NCBI RefSeq assembly: GCF_018324385.1
Contig: NZ_AP019536.1
Coordinates: 1,550,001 to 1,614,000, forward strand
Source of the DNA: Ferrigenium kumadai
Lineage (GTDB): Bacteria > Pseudomonadota > Gammaproteobacteria > Burkholderiales > Gallionellaceae
Direction: 5' to 3'
DNA length: 64,000 nucleotides
How positions within the stretch are numbered: the stretch's first letter is position 1; each line of letters begins with the position of its first letter. A program made the position numbers and the translations under genes. The notes beneath the pieces were generated by a model. It did no database searches, was not told where the DNA came from, and saw nothing but the letters and a program-made list of their open reading frames with translations. Shown one piece after another: positions 24,914-34,116 of this stretch.

Positions 24914-25683
24914 TGGTCTCCCGAGAAATGACGAGCCAGCGGGTCCTGCAGATAGAAACGCTGCAATTGCCCGTACACCGCCGGATAGACCTGATGCAGC
25001 ACATCGGGCGCCTCGAAGAAACATTCGGAAAGGACAGCGAAGAATTCCGCGGGGCTCTCCGCGGCATAGGGATCGATCAGGGTCTCTTCGCCGCCGTCCA
25101 CGCGGCGGCAGAAGTCGTCGTAAGCGGTCTGCCAGTCGTGCGCCCACTCCTCCGGGCTCATGCCGGAGTGCAGCGGCGGGCGGCCGTTCGCGTTGCCGTT
25201 CCTCATGTCCAGCTTGTGGGCGAATTCGTGGATCACGACGTTGTAGCCCTCGCCCAGCCCGGAATGCTGCACATCCTGCCAGGACAGCACCATGGGGCCG
25301 CCCTCCCAGGACTCGCCGCTGCGGGCATGGCGCACGTGGTGGACGACGCCGGCTTCGTCCATCTGTTCGCCGTCGTAGAGGAATTCGCCCGGATAGACCA
25401 CGATCTCGTTCCAGCCTTCGTACCAGCCGTAACCGAGGTTCAGCACCGGCAGGGCCGCGAATGCGGCGATGACGGTCGCCATGCCGGTATCCACCTCGGC
25501 ATCTCCCGCACCGTTGAATGCCTTGTCGGCGAGCAGCTTGCCCGCCAGTTCCCGCAGGCGGTCGATCTCTTCCGGATTCAGCCCGTCGAACACGGGCAGC
25601 CCCATGGCCGCCTGCCACGCTTCATCGTCAAGGACGGGAACGTCCTTTCCCCACCCGAGCAGACCGGCGAAGAATCCGCCCAT
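24910..25683 (-). CDS. mtfA: MtfA, zinc-dependent M90 peptidase
   Basis: 257 residues, close to the E. coli protein. The zinc-binding HExxH motif is present as VIHEFAHKLDM (about residue 150), and the family motif GYNVVIHEFAHKLD is well preserved. In E. coli, MtfA binds the repressor Mlc and so affects glucose-transporter expression, and it has weak aminopeptidase activity. No Mlc is seen here. It lies 11 bp from the flavoprotein gene upstream in the same direction, so a three-gene operon with the GNAT-like gene is possible. Confidence 0.93.
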   Translation of the reverse strand: MGGFFAGLLGWGKDVPVLDDEAWQAAMGLPVFDGLNPEEIDRLRELAGKLLADKAFNGAGDAEVDTGMATVIAAFAALPVLNLGYGWYEGWNEIVVYPGEFLYDGEQMDEAGVVHHVRHARSGESWEGGPMVLSWQDVQHSGLGEGYNVVIHEFAHKLDMRNGNANGRPPLHSGMSPEEWAHDWQTAYDDFCRRVDGGEETLIDPYAAESPAEFFAVLSECFFEAPDVLHQVYPAVYGQLQRFYLQDPLARHFSGDQ

Positions 25684-25693
25684 GGCTTACCGG

Positions 25694-26890
25694 TTAGACC
25701 GCCTGCCCGGCCGCATGGCCCGAGGCCCACGCCCACTGGAAGTTGTAGCCGCCGAGCTGGCCGGTGACATCTACCACCTCGCCGATGAAATACAGGCCCG
25801 GCACTTCGTTGCACTCCATGGTCTTGGACGACAGCGCGCGCGTGTCCACGCCGCCACAGGTGACCTCGGCCTTGGTGTAGCCCAGCGTGCCGCTGGGGGT
25901 GACCTGCCAGTCGTGGATGCTCGCGGCGATCAGCTTGCGCTGCTTGTCGTTGTACTGGTTGAGCGGCAGGTTTTCGATGCCGGGCAGTTGCTCGCACCAA
26001 GCTTCGGCGAAGCTTTTCGGCCACCACTGCGTCAGGTAGTTGCTCAGCAGTTTCTTGCTGCCCTTCTGCTCGTCGAGCTGCACCGCCATATCGAGAGCCG
26101 GCAACAGGTCGATGTGCAGCGGCTGGCCGTGCTGCCAGTACGACGATATCTGCAGGATCGCCGGGCCGCTGAGGCCGCGATGGGTGACCAGCATGTTCTC
26201 GCGGAACGACTGCTTGCCGAAACTCACCGTCACATCGAGCGATACGCCGGTCAGGTCGGCATAGGGCTTCCAGTCGTCGGGGGCCACGCTCAGCGGCACC
26301 AGGCCGGGCCTGAGCTTGGCGATGGGGATGCCGAACTGCTCGGCGACGTGGTAGCCGAACGGCGTAGCGCCGGTCTTGGGTATGGACAGGCCGCCGGTCG
26401 CGACGACCAGCGATGCTGCAGTGAATTCGCCACGCGAGGTGGAAACGTTGAACTTGCCCTTGGCGCCCTCTTCCTTCGGCGCGTCGTACGTGATCTCTTC
26501 GATCTCGCAGTTCATGAAGCGCTTCGCGCCCGCCTCGTCGCATTCGCCGCGCAACATGGCGATGATCGCTTCCGATCCGTCGTCGCAGAACAACTGGCCG
26601 AGGTCTTTTTCGTGGAAAGCGATGTTGTGCTTGTACAGCAGCGCGATGAAGTCCTGCGGCTTGTATCGCGCCAGCGCCGAGCGGCAGAAGTCCGGGTTGC
26701 TGGAAATGAAGTTCTCCGGCCGGACGTCAAGGTTGGTGAAGTTGCAATTCCCGCCGCCGGAGATGCGGATCTTCTCGGCGAGTTTCTTGGAGTGGTCGAG
26801 CAGCACCACGGCACGCCCGCGCTGCGCCGCCTGCATGGCACACATCAGGCCGGCAGCGCCCGCGCCGATAATGATCACATCTGTCTTCAT
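25694..26890 (-). CDS. HI0933-type FAD flavoprotein (YhiN-like NAD(P)/FAD oxidoreductase)
   Basis: 398 residues. An N-terminal FAD-binding dinucleotide fold (DVIIIGAGAAGLMCAM) is followed by GGGNCNFTN, an HI0933 hallmark, and the C-terminal GEVVDVTGQLGGYNFQWAWASG. The family is abundant but its substrate is unknown. It starts at ATG 26890 and lies between an alpha/beta hydrolase gene upstream and mtfA downstream on the same strand; the gaps are small (31 and 10 bp), so one transcript is plausible. Confidence 0.9.
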   Translation of the reverse strand: MKTDVIIIGAGAAGLMCAMQAAQRGRAVVLLDHSKKLAEKIRISGGGNCNFTNLDVRPENFISSNPDFCRSALARYKPQDFIALLYKHNIAFHEKDLGQLFCDDGSEAIIAMLRGECDEAGAKRFMNCEIEEITYDAPKEEGAKGKFNVSTSRGEFTAASLVVATGGLSIPKTGATPFGYHVAEQFGIPIAKLRPGLVPLSVAPDDWKPYADLTGVSLDVTVSFGKQSFRENMLVTHRGLSGPAILQISSYWQHGQPLHIDLLPALDMAVQLDEQKGSKKLLSNYLTQWWPKSFAEAWCEQLPGIENLPLNQYNDKQRKLIAASIHDWQVTPSGTLGYTKAEVTCGGVDTRALSSKTMECNEVPGLYFIGEVVDVTGQLGGYNFQWAWASGHAAGQAV

Positions 26891-26921
26891 AATGGTTCCG
26901 TTTCGCCCGCGACGGGCGATG

Positions 26922-27773
26922 TTAGTGGGTGTATTGTCTGATGAAAGCCGAAACCGCGTCGCGGTACTCGACCCAGCCTATCGTGCCGCTGTTGCTGTGC
27001 TCGCCGCCTTCGATCAGCAGCAGCTGCTTGGGCTGAGGCGCGGCATCATACAGCTGCTTCGCCATCGCCACCGGCACCTTCTCGTCCCAGGATCCGTGGA
27101 TCAGCAGCACCGGAATCTTCAGCTTGGGCACCTTCTGCAAGGATTCGAATCGCTGGTTCAACAGCAGGCCGAGCGGCAGATAATCGTATTTCAACTCACC
27201 CATCGCCTGCATCGAGGTGAAGGTGCCTTCGGTGATCAGGCCGGCTGCTTCGGGATGGTGCACCGCAAGGTCGATGGCGATGGCACCGCCCAGCGAGTGG
27301 CCGTAGATGAAGGCGCGCTGCGGCGGCACACCGCGCACCTTGAGCAGGTACTGCCAGGCCGCCTCTGCATCTTCATACACCCGTGCCTCGGTGGGCTGTC
27401 CGTCGCTGCTCTTGCCGTAGCCCCGGTAATCCGGGAGCAGCACGTTGTAGCCCATGTCATGCAGGCGCTTCGTGTGATCGAGGTTGTGGCCGATGTTGCC
27501 GAAGTTACCGTGCAAATACATCACGGTCGGCGCATCCGCCTTGCCGGAAGGCACCCACCATGCGTACAGCTCGCCGCGCTCCGCGCCGCTGCCCACGGGG
27601 ATGCGCAGTTCCTCGAACGGCATGCCCATCCGTTCCGGCGTGGTCTGCAATGCCGGCGATGGCTCGAACACCTTCTCGAGCTGCGTCGTCTGCATGTAGC
27701 CGCAGGCGCCCATATACGAAACGGCGACGGCCGCGGCCAGGAGCGCCGCGAGGCGCTTCAGGAACACGCTCAT
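26922..27773 (-). CDS. Alpha/beta hydrolase, probable lipoprotein
   Basis: 283 residues from ATG 27773, which overlaps the dnaQ stop as ATGA. A signal peptide with a lipobox-like MGAC (about residues 20-24) suggests membrane anchoring. The hydrolase fold has the nucleophile Ser in YGHSLGGA, and His near the end (GGEHSNSG), with Asp in GSWDEKV. The nearest families are serine aminopeptidase and BAAT-like hydrolases. Its location at the end of a replication-related operon is surprising but is likely only a co-transcription arrangement. The substrate is unknown. Confidence 0.85.
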   Translation of the reverse strand: MSVFLKRLAALLAAAVAVSYMGACGYMQTTQLEKVFEPSPALQTTPERMGMPFEELRIPVGSGAERGELYAWWVPSGKADAPTVMYLHGNFGNIGHNLDHTKRLHDMGYNVLLPDYRGYGKSSDGQPTEARVYEDAEAAWQYLLKVRGVPPQRAFIYGHSLGGAIAIDLAVHHPEAAGLITEGTFTSMQAMGELKYDYLPLGLLLNQRFESLQKVPKLKIPVLLIHGSWDEKVPVAMAKQLYDAAPQPKQLLLIEGGEHSNSGTIGWVEYRDAVSAFIRQYTH

Positions 27774-28489
27774 GCCGTGCCCTCCGGCTGAGTTTCCTGT
27801 TCCAGTTTCTTCCACAGGCAGGCGCCCTTGCTGGCCTTGTCGATGTCGGTGAGCTGCTGGGCATGCGCCGCCAGTTCTTCTTCGGTCGCCGGCAAGACGC
27901 GCAGCTTGGGACGCGAGCCGTCCAAGGCCAGCACCGCGGGCTGGCGTGCCACGGGAGCATGGTCGTCGCCGAGCAGGCTGTCCTGCCCGCGCGTCATAGC
28001 GAAATACACCTCGGCCAGCAACTCGGTATCCAGCAACGCGCCGTGCAGGGTACGGTGCGCGTTGTCGATCTCGTAGCGGGAGCACAGCGCATCGAGGCTG
28101 TTCTTCTTGCCCGGATGCATCTCGCGCGCAACCTTGAGCGTGTCGGTCACCGGGTTGGTCAGCGGCGGCAATCCGAGCAGGTTGAGTTCGTGATTCAGGA
28201 AGCCGATATCGAACGGGGCATTGTGGATGATCAGCTCCGAGTCGCCGATAAATTCGAGAAAGCTGGGCGCGATGTCGGCGAACTTCGCCCGGCCGCGCAG
28301 CATGTCCCAGGTGAAACCGTGCACCCGCGCCGCGTCCTCGTCCACCTCGCGCTCGGGGTCGAGGTAATGATGGAAATGGCTCGTCGATACTTTGCGTCCC
28401 TCCAGCACGATAGCCGCCACTTCGATGATGCGGTGTCCGCCGGCGGGACTGAGGCCGGTAGTCTCGGTATCCAGTACGATCTTACGCAT
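27770..28489 (-). CDS. dnaQ: DNA polymerase III epsilon subunit (3'-5' proofreading exonuclease)
   Basis: 239 residues, near the E. coli length of 243. ATG 28489 overlaps the rnhA end by 8 bp; the frame stays open further upstream inside rnhA. ExoI ([10 protein letters not shown]), ExoII ([14 protein letters not shown]) and ExoIII ([15 protein letters not shown]) are all intact. The C-terminal part (about residue 190 onwards) fits the region that binds the polymerase alpha subunit. It follows rnhA in the same operon, a gene order seen widely in proteobacteria. Confidence 0.96.
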   Translation of the reverse strand: MRKIVLDTETTGLSPAGGHRIIEVAAIVLEGRKVSTSHFHHYLDPEREVDEDAARVHGFTWDMLRGRAKFADIAPSFLEFIGDSELIIHNAPFDIGFLNHELNLLGLPPLTNPVTDTLKVAREMHPGKKNSLDALCSRYEIDNAHRTLHGALLDTELLAEVYFAMTRGQDSLLGDDHAPVARQPAVLALDGSRPKLRVLPATEEELAAHAQQLTDIDKASKGACLWKKLEQETQPEGTA

Positions 28490-28937
28490 TGCCGCCCCCT
28501 TGTACCGATTCGACGCCGCGGTTCGCCAGTTCGTCGGCGCGCTCGTTGCCGTCGTGGCCGGCATGGCCCTTGACCCACACCCACTCGATCTCATGCTGCG
28601 CGGACACGGCATCCAGCCGGCGCCACAGGTCTTCGTTCTTCACAGGCTTCTTGTCCGCCGTCTTCCAGCCGCGCTGCTTCCAGCCGTGTATCCAGGTGCT
28701 GATGCCCTGCTGCACGTACTTGGAATCGGTGTGCAACCTGACTTTGCAATGACGCTTCAGCGCCTCCAGCGCGGAGATCGCCCCCAGCAGTTCCATGCGG
28801 TTGTTGGTGGTGTGCGCCTCGCCGCCGAACAGCTCGCGCTCCTTGCCCTTGGTGCGCAACAACGCACCCCAGCCGCCGACGCCGGGATTCCCCTTGCATG
28901 CGCCGTCGGTAAAAATCTCTACTACTTCGTTGCTCAT
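28482..28937 (-). CDS. rnhA: Ribonuclease HI
   Basis: 151 residues, with ATG 28937 overlapping the methyltransferase stop as ATGA. The catalytic carboxylates are seen in [27 protein letters not shown] and NERADEL (the DEDD set). It degrades RNA in RNA-DNA hybrids such as R-loops and Okazaki primers. It sits between a methyltransferase and dnaQ, the usual order in betaproteobacteria. The start codon is short of a separate ribosome site, so translation is probably coupled. Confidence 0.97.
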   Translation of the reverse strand: MSNEVVEIFTDGACKGNPGVGGWGALLRTKGKERELFGGEAHTTNNRMELLGAISALEALKRHCKVRLHTDSKYVQQGISTWIHGWKQRGWKTADKKPVKNEDLWRRLDAVSAQHEIEWVWVKGHAGHDGNERADELANRGVESVQGGGNA

Positions 28938-29680
28938 TCTGTTTTCGTCTTCTGGGTAATCTTGTTGTTCACCTTGGGCGCGACCGGCAGCAGCTTGCTC
29001 ACCAGCCCGTCGTTCCATTGCGGCTTGATCAGCCTCATGCCCGGCACGCGCTTCACCGCATGTAATAAGTACACGCCGCCGCCTACCGCCCACCAGCGGT
29101 CGCCCGCCTTTTCCATGAAGGCATAGCGATCCAGCCATTTGCTTGTGTGGAGGGGCGGCGCGTAAGCCGCAAAACGCCCGCCCGCCACCTCGAATCCCAG
29201 CAGCGCCAGCCAGTCCTTCAGTCGCAGCAGGTTGATGAAATGCCCGTTCCACGGATAGCCCTGCTTGCAGCCCATCATGCGGCGCATGCCCCACAGGCTG
29301 AACGGATTGAAGCCGCTGATGATGAGGCTGCCCTCCGGCATCAGCACCCGCTCCACCTCGCGCAGGATCTGGTGCGGCTGGTCGGCGAACTCGAGGATAT
29401 GTGGCAGCAGGACCAGGTCCAGACAGTCGCAATCGAACGGCAACTCGGAGCAGCACAACTGCACGTCGGCGCCCGCCTGGCTTGCGCCGTTGAAACGCAG
29501 CGGCATGCGGCTGGCACGCAGGAAATCATGCTCCGGCAGCCCCAGTTGCAGCGCATTGAAGCCGAAGATGTCGCTCACCGTGCGGTCGAAATACGCCTGC
29601 TCGCGCGCCAGCACATAACCGCCCTGCGGGGTGGCGAACCATTCGCTCAGACTCTGTGCAGTTGACTTACAATCCGGCAT
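28934..29680 (-). CDS. SAM-dependent methyltransferase, conserved next to rnhA
   Basis: 248 residues from ATG 29680. The class I methyltransferase core is recognised by [27 protein letters not shown] and [16 protein letters not shown], but the usual glycine-rich motif I (GxGxG) is not apparent before it, so SAM binding is uncertain. It heads a tightly coupled set (methyltransferase, rnhA, dnaQ, hydrolase) in which each pair overlaps by 4 to 8 bp. It is divergent from gloB with an 18-bp gap. The substrate is unknown. Confidence 0.83.
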   Translation of the reverse strand: MPDCKSTAQSLSEWFATPQGGYVLAREQAYFDRTVSDIFGFNALQLGLPEHDFLRASRMPLRFNGASQAGADVQLCCSELPFDCDCLDLVLLPHILEFADQPHQILREVERVLMPEGSLIISGFNPFSLWGMRRMMGCKQGYPWNGHFINLLRLKDWLALLGFEVAGGRFAAYAPPLHTSKWLDRYAFMEKAGDRWWAVGGGVYLLHAVKRVPGMRLIKPQWNDGLVSKLLPVAPKVNNKITQKTKTE

Positions 29681-29698
29681 CAAACTCCCACCCTCATC

Positions 29699-30460
29699 AT
29701 GCTCGACATCGCTGCCATCCCCGCCCTGCGGGACAACTACATCTGGATCATCCACGACGGGCGTCATGCCTTGGTAGTCGATCCCGGCGAAGCTGCGCCC
29801 GCGCTCGAATTCCTTGCCGCACATGGCCTGCGACCTCGAGCCATCCTGTGCACTCACCGCCACGCCGACCATACCGGAGGCATCGCGGAACTGCACGGAG
29901 TATACAACGTGCCGGTGTATGGACGGCGGCATCCGAACAACCCGCACATCACCCACGACCTGCACGAAGGCGACCGGCTGGAATTCGACGCCCCCACCAT
30001 CGCCTTCGACATCATCGAAATCCCCGGCCACCTCGACGATCACATCGCCTTCGTCGGTCCGGACATATTATTCTGCGGGGACGTGATGTTCGGCGCGGGC
30101 TGCGGCAGGAACTTCGAAGGCACGCCAGCGCAACTGCACCATTCCCTGCAACGTCTTGCCGCCCTGCCCGACACCACCCGGGTCTACTGCGCACACGAAT
30201 ATACCGAGGCCAACCTGCGCTTCGCCCTGGCCTGCGAGCCGGACAACCCGGATGTGCACCGGCGCATCGCCGACACCCAACGCCTGCGCGCCGCAAGCCA
30301 GCCCAGCCTGCCTTCCACCATTGCACAGGAAAAGGCCACCAACCCATTCCTGCGCTGCAATGCCACCGGAATCGTCCGGACACTGGAACGGCAAGGCCTC
30401 GCCGACACCAGCGAAATCGCCGTTTTCACCGCCCTGCGAGAGTGGCGCAATCATTTTTGA
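29699..30460 (+). CDS. gloB: Hydroxyacylglutathione hydrolase (glyoxalase II)
   Basis: 253 residues, standard for the family. The metallo-beta-lactamase fold carries THRHADHTGG, the HxHxDH zinc/iron motif, and later GHLDDHIAFV, DVMFGAGCGR and HEYTEANL, all of which hold metal ligands. It hydrolyses S-lactoylglutathione to lactate and glutathione in methylglyoxal detoxification. It is divergent from the methyltransferase gene and is followed by tRNA-Ser 41 bp downstream. No gloA is in the window. Confidence 0.95.
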   Translation: MLDIAAIPALRDNYIWIIHDGRHALVVDPGEAAPALEFLAAHGLRPRAILCTHRHADHTGGIAELHGVYNVPVYGRRHPNNPHITHDLHEGDRLEFDAPTIAFDIIEIPGHLDDHIAFVGPDILFCGDVMFGAGCGRNFEGTPAQLHHSLQRLAALPDTTRVYCAHEYTEANLRFALACEPDNPDVHRRIADTQRLRAASQPSLPSTIAQEKATNPFLRCNATGIVRTLERQGLADTSEIAVFTALREWRNHF

Positions 30461-30501
30461 TTGCAGCAAAAGCCGTTCTAGTTTATTCTTCGCGCCCTTT
30501 C

Positions 30502-30593
<92 letters not shown>

Positions 30594-30600
30594 ATACAAA

Positions 30601-30624
30601 ACCGCCCCTTGTGGGCGGTTTTTT
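30601..30624 (+). terminator. Intrinsic terminator after tRNA-Ser
   Basis: A stem ACCGCCC / GGGCGGT with a 5-nt loop, followed by a run of T. It lies 9 nt after the tRNA and would end its transcript. Confidence 0.85.
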
Positions 30625-30717
30625 ATTTGGCGACGTGGGTGTGTGGACGAAACGCGCAGGGCGATCCCGAGTGTAACAAGGGATGAGGATTTCACAGAGG
30701 CAATGCGAAATCAGAAC

Positions 30718-30736
30718 AATCCCGCCCTCTCCGCCA
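30718..30736 (+). repeat. att-like direct repeat copy 2
   Basis: Exact 19-nt copy of the tRNA-Ser 3' end, in the same orientation. The 125 bp between the copies holds only a terminator and no gene. It may be the scar of an excised or decayed element. Confidence 0.6.
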
Positions 30737-30979
30737 CCGTCCGCATTTGATGATTGACCATTTCACTCTACTTTGGCAGTATCGCGCCCCGCCGCCACTG
30801 GCGATGCAGGCTGAGCCCCTGAATATGTCCGCTATCCCAATGAAAAATAGCGAAATTTCAAGGATTAACATCTCCCTCGCCGTGGCGTCCGAGATTCCAT
30901 GTTGTTTCAGCAGCGGACAGCCTGAATAGGCATGAGATAATCTCAACCGATAACCAAAACTAAAACAAAGAAGGCCGGC
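30737..30979. promoter_or_regulatory. Region upstream of pflB
   Basis: 243 bp without a convincing gene; small frames on both strands lack ribosome sites. A perfect 13-bp palindrome TGAGATAATCTCA at 30933-30945 lies 34 bp before the pflB start and could be an operator. TTGATGATTGACCA near 30747 resembles only half of an FNR box. No clear promoter can be chosen. Confidence 0.35.
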
Positions 30980-33262
30980 ATGTCTCACATGAACGAATTA
31001 AGTGCGATCAATCAATCGACAAGCTCCCGCGAGAGCGCATGGGAAGGCTTTGCCGAAGGCCCGTGGCAGTCGGCGATCGACACCCAGGACTTCATCGCCA
31101 GGAACATCCGCCCCTGGACGGGCGACGCTTCCTTCCTGGCCGACGCTACCGACAAGACCAAGCGCCTTATGGTCAAGGTGGAAGAAGTGCTGCGCGCCGA
31201 GCGCGATGCCGGCGGCGTGCTGGGGGCCAGCCTCGAGCCGAGCGCGATCCTTTCGCATGCACCCGGCTTCATCGACAGAGAGAACGAGACCATCTTCGGC
31301 CTGCAGACGGAAGCGCCGCTCAAGCGTGGCATTCATCCGCGCGGCGGATTGCGCGTGGTCAAGCAGGCCTTGGCCGAGCATGACCTGGAGGCGTTGCCCG
31401 CCCAGGTCGAGAAGGCGTTCAGCAGCTGGGCGAAGACCCACAACCAGGCCGTCTTCGACGCCTACCCTGCTGACGTGCTGGCCGCGCGCAAGGCCATGAT
31501 CATCACCGGCCTGCCGGACGCCTACGGCCGCGGCCGCCTCATCGGCGATTTCCGCCGCGTCGCCCTCTACGGGGTCGATGTGCTGGAGCGCGCCAAACGG
31601 GCCGACAAGGCCGCCCTCGGCGCCAAGGACGAATTGAGTGCGGAGGACATCGAGGCGCTGGGCGAACTCGGCGAACAGATCCGCGCTTTTGAAGAGCTCA
31701 AGGCGCTCGGGCTGGCTCATGGAGCCGACCTCTCCCGACCCGCCCTGAACGCGAAAGAGGCCTTCCAGTGGCTCTATCTCGCCTACCTCGCGGCAGCCAA
31801 GCAGAGCGATGGCGCGGCCACTTCCATCGGCCGCATCGGCGGCTTCCTCGACATCTACATCGAGCGCGACATGGAGCGCGGCCTGCTGGACGAGGCCGGC
31901 GCGCAGGAACTGTGGGACCAGCTGACCATCAAGCTGCGCCTCATCCGCTTCATGCGCACCAAGGCCTTCGACGAGCTATTCTCGGGCGACCCGACGTGGG
32001 TCACCATCAGCCTGGGCGGCATGGGATCGGACGGCAGGCCTCTGTGCTCCAAGTCCGATTTCCGCGTGCTGCATTGCCTCTCCACGCTGGGGCCGTCGCC
32101 GGAACCCAACCTGACCGTGCTCTGGTCGCAGGGCCTGCCCGACGGCTTCAAGAAGTTCGTGACCAAGATGTCCATCGCGTCGCGCGCCATCCAGGTCGAG
32201 AACGACGACCTGATCCGCCCCGAGCATGGCTCCGACGCGGCGATCTCCTGCTGCGTCTCGCCGATGGCGGTGGGCAAGTCGATGCAGTATTTCGGCGCGC
32301 GCTGCAACCTGCTGAAGACGCTGCTGCATGCCATCAACGGCGGGCGCGATGAATTGAGCGGCGACGTGTGCGCTCCGGGGTTCGAGCCTGTTGCCGGCGA
32401 CTATCTGGAATTCGAGGACGTGAAGGCGCGCTTCGAGGCGATGATGAAGAGGACCGCCAAGGTGTACATGAAGGCGCTCAACATCATCCACCAGTCGCAC
32501 GACCTGCATGCCTACGAGGCCATCCAGTTCGCGCTGCACGACACCGACCTGCATCGCACCATGGCCTGCGGCATCGCCGGCCTGTCGCATGTCGCCGATT
32601 CCCTCTCCGCCATCAAATACGGCAAGGTGCGCGTGATCCGCGATGCGAGCGGACTCATCACCGGCTATGTGAACGAGGGCGGCGCCTTCCCGCGCTACGG
32701 CAACAACGACGCGCGAGCCGACGACCTGGCGGTGTGGGCCGCGCAGACCTTCATGGCCGAACTGCGCAAGCTCAAGGCGCGGCGCAATGCGGTGGTGACG
32801 CAGAGCGCGCTCACCATCACCTCCAACGTCGTGTACGGCCAACACACCGGCTCCAGCCCCGACGGTCGCGTCGGCGGCACGCCGTTCGCGCCGGGCGCCA
32901 ATCCTTCCAACGGCGCCGAGCTCAACGGCTTCGTGGCCGCGGGCGCGTCGGTAGCCCGGATTCCGTTCAGCGATTGCGCGGACGGCATCTCGTGGACCGT
33001 CTCGTTCGCCCCGTCCTCGCTGGGCAGGACGCCGGAGGAGCGCGTGGACAACCTCGCCAGCTTCTGCGACGGCTATATGGGCATGGGCGGCTACCACGCC
33101 AACCTCAACGTAATCGACCGTGAAACGCTCATCGACGCGGACAAGCATCCGGAGAAGTATCCCAACCTGTGTGTGCGCGTGTCGGGCTACTGCGTGCTGT
33201 TCCACCGCCTAACACCGGCACAGCGCCAGGACGTGATCAGCCGCACCTTCCACGCGCGCTGA
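30980..33262 (+). CDS. pflB: Pyruvate formate-lyase (glycyl radical enzyme)
   Basis: 760 residues, the same as E. coli PflB. Active-site Cys424-Cys425 lie in ISCCVSPM and the radical glycine is Gly736 in RVSGYCVLF. Conserved substrate residues appear in RPEHGSDAA and [13 protein letters not shown]. It converts pyruvate and CoA to acetyl-CoA and formate without oxygen. Gly736 is followed by Tyr-Cys where the E. coli enzyme has Tyr-Ala, which is unusual for this position. The pflA start overlaps the stop, and no formate channel gene (focA) precedes it. ATG 30980 follows AAGAAGG. Confidence 0.95.
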   Translation: MSHMNELSAINQSTSSRESAWEGFAEGPWQSAIDTQDFIARNIRPWTGDASFLADATDKTKRLMVKVEEVLRAERDAGGVLGASLEPSAILSHAPGFIDRENETIFGLQTEAPLKRGIHPRGGLRVVKQALAEHDLEALPAQVEKAFSSWAKTHNQAVFDAYPADVLAARKAMIITGLPDAYGRGRLIGDFRRVALYGVDVLERAKRADKAALGAKDELSAEDIEALGELGEQIRAFEELKALGLAHGADLSRPALNAKEAFQWLYLAYLAAAKQSDGAATSIGRIGGFLDIYIERDMERGLLDEAGAQELWDQLTIKLRLIRFMRTKAFDELFSGDPTWVTISLGGMGSDGRPLCSKSDFRVLHCLSTLGPSPEPNLTVLWSQGLPDGFKKFVTKMSIASRAIQVENDDLIRPEHGSDAAISCCVSPMAVGKSMQYFGARCNLLKTLLHAINGGRDELSGDVCAPGFEPVAGDYLEFEDVKARFEAMMKRTAKVYMKALNIIHQSHDLHAYEAIQFALHDTDLHRTMACGIAGLSHVADSLSAIKYGKVRVIRDASGLITGYVNEGGAFPRYGNNDARADDLAVWAAQTFMAELRKLKARRNAVVTQSALTITSNVVYGQHTGSSPDGRVGGTPFAPGANPSNGAELNGFVAAGASVARIPFSDCADGISWTVSFAPSSLGRTPEERVDNLASFCDGYMGMGGYHANLNVIDRETLIDADKHPEKYPNLCVRVSGYCVLFHRLTPAQRQDVISRTFHAR

Positions 33263-34011
33263 TGCAAGAACAGCAGGACGACCCGCGCGGCTTCGTGCTC
33301 TCGCATGAGAGCGCCGGGGCGCTGGACGGCCCCGGACTGCGCCACGTCATCTTCCTCTCCGGCTGCCAGATGCGCTGCCACTACTGCCACAACCCCGAGT
33401 CGTGGCGGGCCGGGCACGGGGCTTGGGTGAAGGCGAGCGAGGTGCTAGCCAAGGTCGCTGGCCTTTCGAGTTTCTACCGCAACGGCGGCGGCCTCACCCT
33501 CTCCGGCGGCGAGCCCTTGCTGCAACCCGAGTTCTGCCATGCGCTGGCGCGCGGCGCCAAAGCCATGGGCCTGCATGTCGCACTGGACACCAACGGCGAG
33601 CTGCACGAGGGCCTTCCCGATTCGTTCTTCGATCCCATCGACCTGTTCCTGCTGGACATCAAGCACTCGGACCCGGCGGCGCACAAGGAGCTCACCGGCC
33701 GCGACCTCGCGCCGGTTCTCGACTGCGCCCGCCGCGCATCCGAGTTGGGCAAGGTGATCTGGGTGCGGCATGTCATCGTCCCCGGCATAACCGATTCCGG
33801 GGACCACTTCGAGTGCCTCGCGGGACTGCTGCAGGATATCCCGGCGCTTACGCGTGTGGACCTGCTGCCGTTCCATGCCATGGGCTCCTTCAAATGGGCA
33901 TCTGTAGGCATGGAAGATCCCTTGGCGGGAGTCGAGGCTCCAAGCGAGGATACGATGGAGACCGGCCGCGCTATCCTGCGCCGAGCGCTTCCTTCGGCTC
34001 TCGTCGTGTGA
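33262..34011 (+). CDS. pflA: Pyruvate formate-lyase activating enzyme (radical SAM)
   Basis: 249 residues from ATG 33262, which overlaps the pflB stop by one base (TGATG). The radical SAM cluster C-x3-C-x2-C is present as GCQMRCHYCHNP, and GGGLTLSGGEPLLQ holds the SAM-binding glycine motif. It makes the glycyl radical on PflB using SAM and reduced flavodoxin or ferredoxin. The gene is preceded by no separate promoter, so the pair is an operon. E. coli PflA is of similar size (246). Confidence 0.95.
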   Translation: MQEQQDDPRGFVLSHESAGALDGPGLRHVIFLSGCQMRCHYCHNPESWRAGHGAWVKASEVLAKVAGLSSFYRNGGGLTLSGGEPLLQPEFCHALARGAKAMGLHVALDTNGELHEGLPDSFFDPIDLFLLDIKHSDPAAHKELTGRDLAPVLDCARRASELGKVIWVRHVIVPGITDSGDHFECLAGLLQDIPALTRVDLLPFHAMGSFKWASVGMEDPLAGVEAPSEDTMETGRAILRRALPSALVV

Positions 34012-34116
34012 GCGCTCGATCCTGATGATGAGATGCCCCTAGGTATTTCCGCCTATCGACTATTCGACAGTTTTAAGTAAGGTGGTCAACTAAACTTAAT
34101 CCAAGTGAGGTGGGCC

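Noticed and set aside
25469-26941. Open frame of 490 codons on the plus strand across mtfA and the flavoprotein
   Set aside because: It covers two well-supported genes on the other strand and starts inside one of them.
30747-30760. FNR box upstream of pflB
   Set aside because: Only the left half TTGAT fits; the right half matches two of five positions.
30692-30988. A 98-codon minus-strand frame between the tRNA and pflB
   Set aside because: It covers the repeated tRNA end and the pflB start, has no good ribosome site and no recognisable protein.
31976-33205. Open frame of 409 codons antisense to pflB
   Set aside because: Antisense shadow of a strongly conserved enzyme.
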